This document shows, in pieces, positions 15,453 through 22,606 of a stretch of 64,000 nucleotides of DNA. The position numbers were made by a program, and so were the translations under genes. The DNA comes from Marinovum sp048263515. GTDB taxonomy: Bacteria; Pseudomonadota; Alphaproteobacteria; Rhodobacterales; Rhodobacteraceae. The notes beneath the pieces were generated by a model. It did no database searches. It had not been told where the DNA came from and saw only the letters and a list, made by a program, of their open reading frames with translations. The stretch is taken from the NCBI RefSeq assembly GCF_048263515.1, contig NZ_JBLXEC010000004.1, positions 62,001 through 126,000 of the forward strand, given 5' to 3'. The first letter of the stretch is position 1. The number at the start of each line of letters is the position of its first letter.

Positions 15453-15665
15453 TCAGTTGTAAGCTGCGTGATAGGCCACGCGGCGGATTTCGCTGCGGCT
15501 CAGGCCGAGGTCGGCGAGCTCGCGGTTAGAGAGGCCTTGCAACTCGTTGAACGTTTCCCGATACACGCGGTATTGGGCGTAACGTGCGGTGAGGGACTTC
15601 AGCGCAGCCTGAAAGCGCTTGGCCAGTCCGGCCTGAACGGGGGTGTTCGTGGTGATGTCTGCCAT
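15453..15665 (-). CDS. DUF1127 protein (CcaF1-like), 70 aa
   Basis: The 70-residue protein has the DUF1127 core LQGLSNRELADLGLSRSEIRRVAYHAAY at its C-terminus, after a basic amphipathic helix (KRFQAALKSLTARYAQYRVYRETFNEL). In Rhodobacter sphaeroides the equivalent protein CcaF1 is a small RNA-binding protein made with the CcsR sRNAs under stress sigma factors and affects their maturation. The start at 15665 has AAGG upstream and fits the family length. Immediately downstream on the same strand are the CCUCCUCCC hairpins, so one primary transcript giving both mRNA and sRNAs is likely. No clear sigma-factor promoter could be assigned by eye. Confidence 0.9.
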   Translation of the reverse strand: MADITTNTPVQAGLAKRFQAALKSLTARYAQYRVYRETFNELQGLSNRELADLGLSRSEIRRVAYHAAYN

Positions 15666-15757
15666 GGCGTTGAGCCTTTTTTGTCGTCGGTGTCTGTGCG
15701 TTTCGTTGACATCAATGTAGTCGAATGCTGCGTGTGCACAATCCCGACTGCCGTCAA

Positions 15758-15823
15758 TGCTGCTATGCAGCAATTGCATGTGTCATCGCTTAGACGCGAG
15801 TTAACTCTACGACAAAGGTCGTA
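15758..15823. promoter_or_regulatory. Cluster of short palindromes between DUF1127 and apbC
   Basis: Four perfect palindromes lie within 66 bp: TGCTGC-TAT-GCAGCA (15758-15772), GCAATTGC (15770-15777), GAGTTAACTC (15798-15807) and TACGAC-AAAG-GTCGTA (15808-15823). They occupy the divergent promoter region. They look like operator sites, but the binding proteins are unknown. Confidence 0.4.
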
Positions 15824-15901
15824 AATTACTCGCATAGGTTGAATTTCACGGGTTTGTGAGGGGATACGCGGAACTCTAACCCAAATTTGTGCAGGAAAAT
15901 C

Positions 15902-16954
15902 ATGGAAGATCTCATCCGAAAAGAGCTGGCAAAGTTCGAATTGCCCGGTGGCGGCGACCTGATCTCGCGCGATTTGATTCGTGCCCTGAGCATCGAGGAC
16001 GGTCTTGTCCGCTACGTGATCGAGGCGCCTTCGGCCGACATGGCCCGGCAGATGGAGCCGCTGCGCGCCGCGACCGAGCGGGCGGTGGCCGCGCTGCCCG
16101 GCGTGCGCGAGGTGCGCGCAGTGCTGACCGCGCATGAGGCCAAGGCGCCGCCGAGCCTCAAGGTCGGCGGTCATCCCAAGCCTCAGGCGGGCCCGATGAA
16201 ACCGGCCGGCGTCCAGCGCATCATCGCCATCGGCTCCGGCAAGGGCGGTGTGGGCAAATCCACCGTCTCGTCCAACCTCGCCGTGGCGCTGGCGCGCGCA
16301 GGCAAGAGGGTCGGTCTGCTGGATGCCGATATATACGGTCCGTCGCAGCCGCGGATGATGGGGGTGTCGCAGCGCCCGGCCAGCCCCGACGGCAAGACCA
16401 TCGAGCCGCTGCGCGCCCATGGCGTCACCCTGATGTCGATCGGTCTGATGGTCGATCCGGCCAAGGCGGTGGTCTGGCGCGGCCCGATGCTGATGGGCGC
16501 GCTGCAGCAGATGCTGGGACAGGTGAACTGGGGCGAACTCGATGTGCTGCTGGTCGACCTGCCGCCTGGCACCGGTGACGTGCAGCTGACGCTCTGTCAG
16601 AAATCGGAGCTGTCCGGAGCGATCGTCGTCTCGACCCCGCAGGACGTGGCGCTGATCGATGCGCGCAAGGCGATCGACATGTTCAACACGCTGAAGACGC
16701 CGATCCTCGGGATGATCGAGAACATGTCGCTGTTTCATTGCCCGAATTGCGGCTTCGAGGCGCATATCTTCGGTCACGGCGGCGTGGCGAGCGAGGCCGA
16801 GGGGCTGGGGGTGCCCTTGCTGGCGCAGCTGCCGATTGATCTGGATACAAGGCTTGCCGGCGATGCCGGGACGCCGGTGGCCGTGGGCGAGGGTGCGATG
16901 AGCGAGGCCTATGCGCAATTGGCCCAGGGCATGATCCGGGGTGGGTTGGTGTGA
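15902..16954 (+). CDS. apbC: Mrp/ApbC family Fe-S cluster carrier ATPase
   Basis: This 350-residue P-loop ATPase binds and delivers Fe-S clusters in the cytoplasm. The first 90 residues are the MIP18-like domain (IRKELAKFELPGGGDLISRDLIRAL). The ATPase domain starts with GSGKGGVGKSTVSSNLA near residue 112, a deviant Walker A with the signature lysine, then DADIYGPSQPRM, DLPPGTGDVQLTL and STPQDVALIDARKA. The cluster ligands are the two cysteines of FHCPNCG near residue 280. AGGAAAA precedes the ATG at 15902. It is divergent from the DUF1127/sRNA transcript. Confidence 0.93.
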   Translation: MEDLIRKELAKFELPGGGDLISRDLIRALSIEDGLVRYVIEAPSADMARQMEPLRAATERAVAALPGVREVRAVLTAHEAKAPPSLKVGGHPKPQAGPMKPAGVQRIIAIGSGKGGVGKSTVSSNLAVALARAGKRVGLLDADIYGPSQPRMMGVSQRPASPDGKTIEPLRAHGVTLMSIGLMVDPAKAVVWRGPMLMGALQQMLGQVNWGELDVLLVDLPPGTGDVQLTLCQKSELSGAIVVSTPQDVALIDARKAIDMFNTLKTPILGMIENMSLFHCPNCGFEAHIFGHGGVASEAEGLGVPLLAQLPIDLDTRLAGDAGTPVAVGEGAMSEAYAQLAQGMIRGGLV

Positions 16955-16994
16955 GGTGACCGTTTCCGGGTGGCGGGCTCTCTGGCTGGCCGGG

Positions 16995-17030
16995 TGTGGC
17001 GTATTTGGAAAGAGAAGAAGACCCGGGGGG
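16995..17030. repeat. REP-like element fragment, copy C
   Basis: GCGTATTTGGAAAGAGAAGAAGACCCGG-type sequence matching the first half of copy B, between the convergent ends of apbC and btuD. The G-rich palindromic half is missing. Confidence 0.45.
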
Positions 17031-17042
17031 CACCTGGAGAGG

Positions 17043-17804
17043 CTAGCGGAGGCTCTCCAGGGGTTGGAAGATCGGGCCGTCGGCGCTGCGGGTGTAATGG
17101 GCGCGCAGCGCGAAGACCTCTTCCAGGCGGTCAGGGGTGAGGACCTGGGCGGGGGGGCCGTCGGCCACGGCGCGGCCGTGGTTCATCATGACCAGACGCG
17201 AGCAGTGGCGGGCGGCGAGGCCCAGATCGTGCAGCGAGACGACGACGGCCTTGCCCTCGGCGGCGATGCGGCCGAAGACCTCCATCGTGGTGATCTGTGC
17301 CGCCGGATCAAGCCCGGCGATTGGCTCGTCGGCCATCAGGAGCGGCGTCTCCTGCGCCAGCGCGCGGGCGATCAGCACCCGGGCCTGTTCGCCGCCTGAC
17401 AGGTGATTGGCGGGGCGGATGCGGAAGGCTTCCAGCTTCATCCGGCGAATGGCGCGGTCGACGGCGGCGCGGTCCTCTGGCCGCAGCTTGCCGCCACGCG
17501 GCAGCCAGGGGGTGCGGCCGAGCGCGATCACCGCCTCGACGTCGATGCCCCAGGCGATCTCGCGGACCTGGGGGATCCAGGCGGCCTGGCGGGCGCGGGT
17601 GCCGGCGGGCAGGCTGGCGATGGAGCTGCGGCCGTCGTGCGGCAACAGGCCCAGCGCGGCGCGCAGCAGCGAGGTCTTGCCGGCGCCGTTGGGGCCGATC
17701 AGGCCGACGCATTCACCGGGGGCCACGCGCAGGGAAACCCGGTCGACCACCGTGGTGGCGCCGCGGCGGACGGTGAGATCGGAGAGCTCGAGAAGGGCGG
17801 TCAT
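17043..17804 (-). CDS. btuD: Cobalamin ABC transporter ATP-binding protein BtuD
   Basis: The 253-residue ATPase drives import through the FecCD-type permease encoded next to it. It has Walker A GPNGAGKTS near residue 37, the signature LSGGEQARV, Walker B LLMADEPIAGLDP and the switch histidine in VVSLHDLGLAA. It belongs to the iron-siderophore/B12 subgroup of ABC proteins. Its ATG overlaps the stop of the permease gene as ATGA, so it is translated in an operon with btuC, btuF and btuB under the cobalamin riboswitch. AAGGAG is just upstream of the start. Confidence 0.88.
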   Translation of the reverse strand: MTALLELSDLTVRRGATTVVDRVSLRVAPGECVGLIGPNGAGKTSLLRAALGLLPHDGRSSIASLPAGTRARQAAWIPQVREIAWGIDVEAVIALGRTPWLPRGGKLRPEDRAAVDRAIRRMKLEAFRIRPANHLSGGEQARVLIARALAQETPLLMADEPIAGLDPAAQITTMEVFGRIAAEGKAVVVSLHDLGLAARHCSRLVMMNHGRAVADGPPAQVLTPDRLEEVFALRAHYTRSADGPIFQPLESLR

Positions 17805-18784
17805 GCGAACTCCTTCCGGGTCTTGTAGATCAGGTGCAGGAAGAGCGGCGCGCCGATCAGCGCCATGACCACGCCGAGCTTGAGATCGCGGTCGGGCAGG
17901 ATCAGCCGCACCGCGATATCCGCCGCCAGCACCAGCGCCGCGCCGCCGAAGGCCGAGGCAAAGAGCAGGCGCGAGGGGCGGGCGCCCACCAGGGGCCGCA
18001 GGATATGCGGCACCACGAGACCGACAAAGCCGATGGCGCCGGCCACGGCGGTGGCGGCCCCGACGACGCAGGCCGTGGCCAGCACCAGCGTCAGCCGCAG
18101 GCGGGTCAGCCCTATGCCAAGCGCCTGGGCGGCGTCTTCGCCCAGCGTCAGCGCATCCAGGCCGCGGCCCAGGGTCGCCAGCAGCAGCCAGCCCAGCAGC
18201 GACAGGGGCAGCGCCAGCCAGACATGGGTCATCGAGCGGTCGGCCAAAGAGCCCATCATCCAGAAGACAATCTCGGAGGTGGCAAAGGGGTTGGGCGAGA
18301 GGTTCAGCACCAGTGACAACAGCGCGCTGGCCAGCGCCGAGATGGCAATGCCGGCGAGGATCAGCGTCAGCGAGGCGCCGCGCGGGCCGGCCAGCGTCAA
18401 TAGCAGCAGCACGCCGATCAGCGCGGTGCCGAGGGCCGTCAGCGGCAGGGCGAGGGTGAAGGCGGCCGCGAGGCCGGTCTGCAGGGCGATCACCGCGCCA
18501 AGGGCGGCTGAGGCCGAGACGCCGATCAGCCCCGGCTCGGCCAGCGGGTTGCGCAGGTAGCCCTGCATGGCCGCGCCGGCCATGCCGAGAGAGGCGCCGA
18601 CAATCACCGCCAGGAGCGCGCGGGGCAGGCGGATTTCGCGCATCACCAGGGTCATCGGCGTGCCGTCGTCGAGGATCAGCGCCGAAAGGCTGTCCCAGGC
18701 GCCCACCGGCGCCGGGCCGATCAGCAGCGAGGCGACGAAAAGGGCAAAGACCGCGAGGGCCAGCAGGGTCATCAAGCGGGTCAT
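17801..18784 (-). CDS. btuC: Cobalamin ABC transporter permease BtuC
   Basis: This 327-residue inner-membrane protein has about ten helices and the FecCD family signatures REIRLPRALLAVIVGASLGMAGAAMQGYLRNPLAEPGLIG near residues 50-88 and GAIGFVGLVVPHILRPLVG in the second half. The coupling helix region TLGEDAAQALGIGL contacts the ATPase. It forms the membrane pore for B12 uptake. Both ends overlap neighbouring genes by four bases (ATGA). The substrate is inferred from the riboswitch and the BtuB receptor in the same operon; the permease alone could serve a siderophore. Confidence 0.88.
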   Translation of the reverse strand: MTRLMTLLALAVFALFVASLLIGPAPVGAWDSLSALILDDGTPMTLVMREIRLPRALLAVIVGASLGMAGAAMQGYLRNPLAEPGLIGVSASAALGAVIALQTGLAAAFTLALPLTALGTALIGVLLLLTLAGPRGASLTLILAGIAISALASALLSLVLNLSPNPFATSEIVFWMMGSLADRSMTHVWLALPLSLLGWLLLATLGRGLDALTLGEDAAQALGIGLTRLRLTLVLATACVVGAATAVAGAIGFVGLVVPHILRPLVGARPSRLLFASAFGGAALVLAADIAVRLILPDRDLKLGVVMALIGAPLFLHLIYKTRKEFA

Positions 18785-19611
18785 TGGCGCTCCAGGCTTT
18801 GGCGCAGCGGCACCAGGCTCTCGATGGCGCGCAGCACATGCGGGGTGCCGCAGACCCAGTCGGCATCGGTGAGCGCCGCGCCCTGGGCCTCGGCGCGCAG
18901 GGCGCGGACCACCGGGTGATCCATGATCGCCTCGGCGCGGCTGGTGCCGGGATAGCTCTGGCCGGTGATCACCGCCTCGGGAGCGGCGAGCGCGAGGATT
19001 TCCAGCGGCAGCTTGCCGCCTTGCTCATAGCCCGCCTCCAGCGCGATGTTGTCGAAGCCGGCGGCGGTGAGGATCTCATGCGCCAGCGAGGCGCGGCCAG
19101 ATGTGAAGCCGTTGGCATAATAAAGCGCGGCGCGCGGGCGGCGGATGACCTCGGCCTGCAGGGCAGCGAGGCGGCTGTCGAAATCGGCGACCATGGCCTG
19201 GGCCGCTGCGTCCCGCCCCAGCGCCGCGCCCATGTCGAGAAGCGACTGGCGCACGCCCGCCATGGACGAGACGATATCGAAGGTCACCACAGGAATGCCG
19301 AGGTTCTGCAGCGCCTCGACCGAGGCCCGCGCGGTATAGCGCCCGGCCAGCACCAGGTCTGGCTGCATAAGGTAAATCTCTTCGGCGCGGCCATGGTTGA
19401 TGACGTAGTCCTGTGCCTCGTCCGCCATGGACGAGGCGCGCCGGTCGAGGGCCACGAAGGAGACCGAATGCAACTGGTCGGGGGCGGCCAGCAGCATGGC
19501 AAGCTGGTCGGTGCAGAGGTTGATCGACACCACCCTGCGCGGCGCCTCCTGCGCCTCGGCCGCCGCACCGATCAGCGCGGCGGCGAGCAGGAGGGCCTTA
19601 CAGCGACGCAC
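18781..19611 (-). CDS. btuF: Cobalamin-binding periplasmic protein BtuF-like
   Basis: This 276-residue protein has a signal peptide (about residues 1-20, ending AAAEAQ) and a class III binding-protein fold joined by a long helix: RRVVSINLCTDQLAMLLA, PDLVLAGRYTARASVEALQNLGIPVVTF and a C-terminal lobe with AAPEAVITGQSYPGTSRAEAIMDHPVVRAL. It delivers ligand to BtuC. The chosen start is GTG at 19611, which gives a proper signal peptide and overlaps the end of btuB by 14 bases; starting further upstream would add a basic, non-signal extension. The operon and riboswitch indicate cobalamin as ligand. Confidence 0.82.
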   Translation of the reverse strand: MRRCKALLLAAALIGAAAEAQEAPRRVVSINLCTDQLAMLLAAPDQLHSVSFVALDRRASSMADEAQDYVINHGRAEEIYLMQPDLVLAGRYTARASVEALQNLGIPVVTFDIVSSMAGVRQSLLDMGAALGRDAAAQAMVADFDSRLAALQAEVIRRPRAALYYANGFTSGRASLAHEILTAAGFDNIALEAGYEQGGKLPLEILALAAPEAVITGQSYPGTSRAEAIMDHPVVRALRAEAQGAALTDADWVCGTPHVLRAIESLVPLRQSLERQ

Positions 19612-21496
19612 GGACCCCGAAATACGCAGCGCGGTCCGACGTGCCGTAGCCCGGCGCGCTCTGGTATTCCTCGTCAAAGATGTTCTCGATCCGCAGATAG
19701 ACCTCGGCATCCTCCATGATCTCATAGGTCAGGGTGGAATTCACCACGCCGTAATCGTCGAGCCCCTCGGCCCGGTTGCCGGCCCAGAGCCCGGTGACGT
19801 TGAACGAGGCCTTCTGGCCCAGATCGCCCGAGAGCGACAGCGCCGCCTGCTGTCCCGGCACCCGCGACGACCAGCTCGAACTGTCGAGAGCGGCGTCGGA
19901 GAAGCTGTCGGTCCAGGTGTAGGAGCCTTCGATGCTCAGGCCGTCGCGGATCTCGGCGCCGAAGGCCAGTTCCAGGCCCTGGCGGGTCGAAGTGCCGGGC
20001 GCCTGGACATAGCCGAAGGTGGTGAAGGAATAGTCGATGATGTCCTCGGCCTCGACATGAAAGGCGGTGGCGCGGACAAAGGCAGTCTCGCCATAGCGCT
20101 TCTCGACGCCGAGATCGAAGCTCTTGGAGGTCTCGGGGTCGAGATCGGGATTGCCTGCGAAGCCGTCATAGAGCTCGTAGCCCGACGGCGCGCGGAAGCC
20201 GGTGGCGGCATTGGCGCGCAGGATCAGGTCGTCCATCGGGCGATAGACGGCCGAGAGACGGCCAGTGGTATGGCCGCCGAACTCGGAATGCACGTCGTGG
20301 CGCAGTGCGGCCGAGAGGTTCCACTGGGCGCCGGGGGCCCAGGTCAGTTCGGCAAAGGTGCCGTTGACGGTGGTGTCATGGCTCTGCCCGTCGACAAAGA
20401 GACCGAAGACCGAGTGATCGAGCGCCAGGGCGGTGTCGAATTCCTCGGTGGTCTGGTCGGCGCCAAAGACCAGCCGTGCGGAAGACCCGAGGTCGACGCC
20501 GCCCTGATAGCGATATTCCATCCGCGTGCCGGTATAGTCGAAGCGGTCGTCGGAGACGCCGCCAAAGCTGGCCGAAGTGCCGGTCAGGGTGCGGTCGATG
20601 CGGTACCAGCTGGCCGAGACTGAGTGATCGACCATGGCGGTGACGAAATCGAAGCCGATGCGCGCGCCGTTCTGTTTCTTGACCGTCAGCTCGTCGGGCG
20701 AGCCGTCAAAGACCGCGCCCCCGGCGGATTCGTCGTAGTCGTACTGCGACTCCTCGTCGAAGAAGGACAGGTGCATCACCAGGTCGGGCGAACCCAGCTC
20801 GTAGCGGCCGGAAAAGCTCAGCCGGGTTGCGTCGAACCCGTCGGCCTCGTCATTGCCGTCGTTCTCGTCAGCGGCGGAATAGCCTTCCGAGGTCGCATGG
20901 GCAAAGGTCAGGGCGCTGTCGAAGCCTTCGCCGCGGGTGGTGAAGGTCACCGAGTTGCGCAGGGTCTCGTAGCTGCCGACCTCGGAGGCGATCTGAACGC
21001 CGAAGCCGTCCTTGTGGGCCTTCTTGCTGGTGATGTTGATCACGCCGCCAAGCGCCTCGGAGCCGTAGATCGCCGATTGCGCGCCGCGCAGGATCTCGAT
21101 GCGCGAAATGTCGGTGGTCATCAGCCCGCCGAAATCAAAGGCGACCTGGGTGCCCGAGGGATCGGAGACGTCGATGCCGTCGACCCGCACCTGAATGTTG
21201 TTCTGGCCGACGCCGCGGATCGACACGCCGGCGGCGGTGCCGAGCGGACCGTTGGCGCGCACGCTCACGCCGGGCTGGCGGGCGAGGAAGTCGATCACCC
21301 GGGTTTCGCCGCTGGCTTCGAGCTCTTCTTCGGTGATCACGGCGGCGGAAACGCCGGTTTCATCCTCGGCCGCGGCCTCGAGCCCGGCCGACAGGATCAG
21401 CACGCCAAGGTCAAAGGCGTCGTCCTGGGCCAGGGCCTGGGTTGCGCAAAGCGCCGAAAGCGCGGCGCTGGTCATCAAGGTGGAGCGGGTCATCAT
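19598..21496 (-). CDS. btuB: TonB-dependent vitamin B12 receptor BtuB
   Basis: This 632-residue outer-membrane receptor imports cobalamin using TonB energy. It has a signal peptide ending ATQALAQ, a plug domain (about 45-160) with ARQPGVSVRANGPLGTAAGVSIRGV, VRVDGIDVSDP and LRGAQSAIYGSEALGGVINI, and a barrel ending in YFGVRASL with a terminal leucine rather than the usual aromatic residue. A Ca-site-like acidic run (DENDGNDEADGFD) near residue 205 recalls the calcium-binding loops of E. coli BtuB. GAGGGA precedes the ATG. The leader carries a cobalamin riboswitch, and btuF, btuC and btuD follow in the same operon. Confidence 0.9.
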   Translation of the reverse strand: MMTRSTLMTSAALSALCATQALAQDDAFDLGVLILSAGLEAAAEDETGVSAAVITEEELEASGETRVIDFLARQPGVSVRANGPLGTAAGVSIRGVGQNNIQVRVDGIDVSDPSGTQVAFDFGGLMTTDISRIEILRGAQSAIYGSEALGGVINITSKKAHKDGFGVQIASEVGSYETLRNSVTFTTRGEGFDSALTFAHATSEGYSAADENDGNDEADGFDATRLSFSGRYELGSPDLVMHLSFFDEESQYDYDESAGGAVFDGSPDELTVKKQNGARIGFDFVTAMVDHSVSASWYRIDRTLTGTSASFGGVSDDRFDYTGTRMEYRYQGGVDLGSSARLVFGADQTTEEFDTALALDHSVFGLFVDGQSHDTTVNGTFAELTWAPGAQWNLSAALRHDVHSEFGGHTTGRLSAVYRPMDDLILRANAATGFRAPSGYELYDGFAGNPDLDPETSKSFDLGVEKRYGETAFVRATAFHVEAEDIIDYSFTTFGYVQAPGTSTRQGLELAFGAEIRDGLSIEGSYTWTDSFSDAALDSSSWSSRVPGQQAALSLSGDLGQKASFNVTGLWAGNRAEGLDDYGVVNSTLTYEIMEDAEVYLRIENIFDEEYQSAPGYGTSDRAAYFGVRASL

Positions 21497-21619
21497 CTAT
21501 CCCTCAAGGGCCGTTTCCGGCCGGTTTGTATTGTCGGAGGGAGCCTGCGCCCACCGTTTCAGTGAAGTCACCGCGACGGGGTTACCGTTATCCATGCGCG
21601 CCCCGCGCCGGATAGGGTG

Positions 21620-21790
21620 ATCTCCTGGCAGGTCTCCTGACTTGCGGGTCGTCGCATGCACCGGGCCTTCCCGCGACCGTTCCGGTCACAGTGGCCTTTT
21701 CCGGGGATGCTCGCCGCTCACAGTTGCGGGGGCAGTCGCGGGTTTGCACCGCGTTCCCTTTTCACGGACCCCTTGCGAGGCCCGAACCAA
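21620..21790 (-). ncRNA. Adenosylcobalamin riboswitch (copy 2, btuB leader)
   Basis: On the minus strand the core reads GGGAACGCGGTGCAAA, then CCGCGACTGCCCCCGCAACTG, then the B12 box GCAAGTCAGGAGACCTGCC (ending near 21625). It lies 125-295 bases before btuB. Cobalamin binding is expected to repress the uptake operon. Confidence 0.95.
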
Positions 21791-21884
21791 GACAGGTTTC
21801 CTGTAATTGCGCGATTTGCCTGTGGCAAGCCGCCATTTGTCCGGGCCGCCGCGGCATTTCCCGGCGCGGCAGGACGGCCACGGG

Positions 21885-21966
21885 TGGGACGACTTGGGAA
21901 TTCGGGCCTCGGACGGGAATTCACGGGACTTACGGGAAATCATGGGACGGAGGGGAAATCATGGGC
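21885..21966 (+). promoter_or_regulatory. Nine helically phased GGGA repeats (candidate MraZ operator array)
   Basis: GGG triplets, mostly as TGGGA or CGGGA, start at 21886, 21896, 21904, 21915, 21925, 21934, 21944, 21953 and 21963, a mean spacing of 9.6 bases. MraZ of E. coli binds three direct TGGGN repeats at a 10-bp period upstream of its own gene. This array has the same period but three times the copies. Confidence 0.55.
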
Positions 21967-21990
21967 TAGCCCCGGGGCAGGGGGGATCCA

Positions 21991-22045
21991 GATTCGACGC
22001 GTGACTGCCGAATCCGCTCTCGATTCCGTGATTCGTATGTGATTC
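21991..22045. promoter_or_regulatory. Cluster of five GANTC (CcrM methylation) sites
   Basis: GATTC at 21991, GAATC at 22010, and GATTC at 22022, 22030 and 22041. CcrM methylates GANTC in alphaproteobacteria, and such sites mark promoters timed to the cell cycle. Five in 55 bp far exceeds chance for this GC content. Confidence 0.6.
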
Positions 22046-22092
22046 ACTATCCGAGGGCCGCGCATTCGGCGCCGCGGAGACCGCTGCCAAAT

Positions 22093-22148
22093 GGGAAACT
22101 GAGGGCGAATTGCGGCGAGATTGAAAATGTTCCGGGATTTCGTGGGAA
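22093..22148 (+). promoter_or_regulatory. Second set of phased GGG repeats upstream of mraZ
   Basis: GGG at 22093, 22103, 22134 and 22144: two pairs at exactly 10-bp spacing separated by 31 bp, about three helical turns. This continues the pattern of the larger array at 21885. Inverted TTCCC copies at 22285, 22315 and 22325 may belong to it. Confidence 0.4.
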
Positions 22149-22245
22149 AAAAGCCACAGCGCGTCAATCACTACATATGGTATAGGCAAATTCCTGCTGC
22201 CGCTAGAAATTCCAAAATGGGCGCCAAAATACCCCCAATATCTTG

Positions 22246-22282
22246 TTTTCCACAGGGGGTGTGAACAAGATCATGTGGATCA
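22246..22282. promoter_or_regulatory. Three DnaA-box-like sites
   Basis: TTTTCCACA (22246-22254, plus), TTGTTCACA (22260-22268, minus) and TGATCCACA (22274-22282, minus). The first two fit TTNTNCACA; the third has one mismatch. A fourth weaker site is at 22428-22436. Confidence 0.45.
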
Positions 22283-22512
22283 TTCCCAATTTTGCCTGTT
22301 GATTTCCATAAATTCCCATGGCATCCCTTGTACCACGATGAGGGACGGAGACAGGGGCAGCAAACGACCCCGCAACCAACTCCGAACAAAAGCAAAAACA
22401 GGTTTCATACAGGCATCCGCCTTTCATCGTGAACAAAGAGATCCGGCGCGCGGGCGAGCAGACATCCCCCCAGGTGGCGCGCGCAGCTGGACATCCCGCA
22501 CAGCGGGACACG

Positions 22513-22553
22513 CGGCGGGTTGATCAGTGGCAGCAGATCAACCCGCCGTTTTT
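22513..22553 (+). terminator. Strong intrinsic terminator just before mraZ
   Basis: Perfect 13-bp stem CGGCGGGTTGATC (22513-22525) / GATCAACCCGCCG (22536-22548) and TTTTT at 22549-22553. It lies 53 bases before the mraZ start codon, after some 700 bases without a supported gene. Confidence 0.9.
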
Positions 22554-22566
22554 ACATTCAACAACC

Positions 22567-22582
22567 TGGGAATTCGCGGGGG
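22567..22582 (+). promoter_or_regulatory. Proximal GGG repeat pair, candidate MraZ operator
   Basis: TGGGAATTCGCGGGG has GGG at 22568 and 22578, exactly 10 bp apart, between the terminator and the mraZ ribosome site. The position fits autoregulation. Confidence 0.4.
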
Positions 22583-22606
22583 CGCGAGGCAAAGGACGGC
22601 AGGACA

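Noticed and set aside
22160..22550. RNase P RNA or another known structured RNA before mraZ
   Set aside because: None of the conserved RNase P segments can be found, and no other known RNA motif fits.
21800..22606. Chromosomal replication origin
   Set aside because: DnaA-box-like sites, an AT-rich stretch and GANTC sites are present, but the usual neighbours (parAB, rsmG, mnmG, hemE or dnaA) are absent and the sites are few. A cell-cycle control region for mraZ is more likely.
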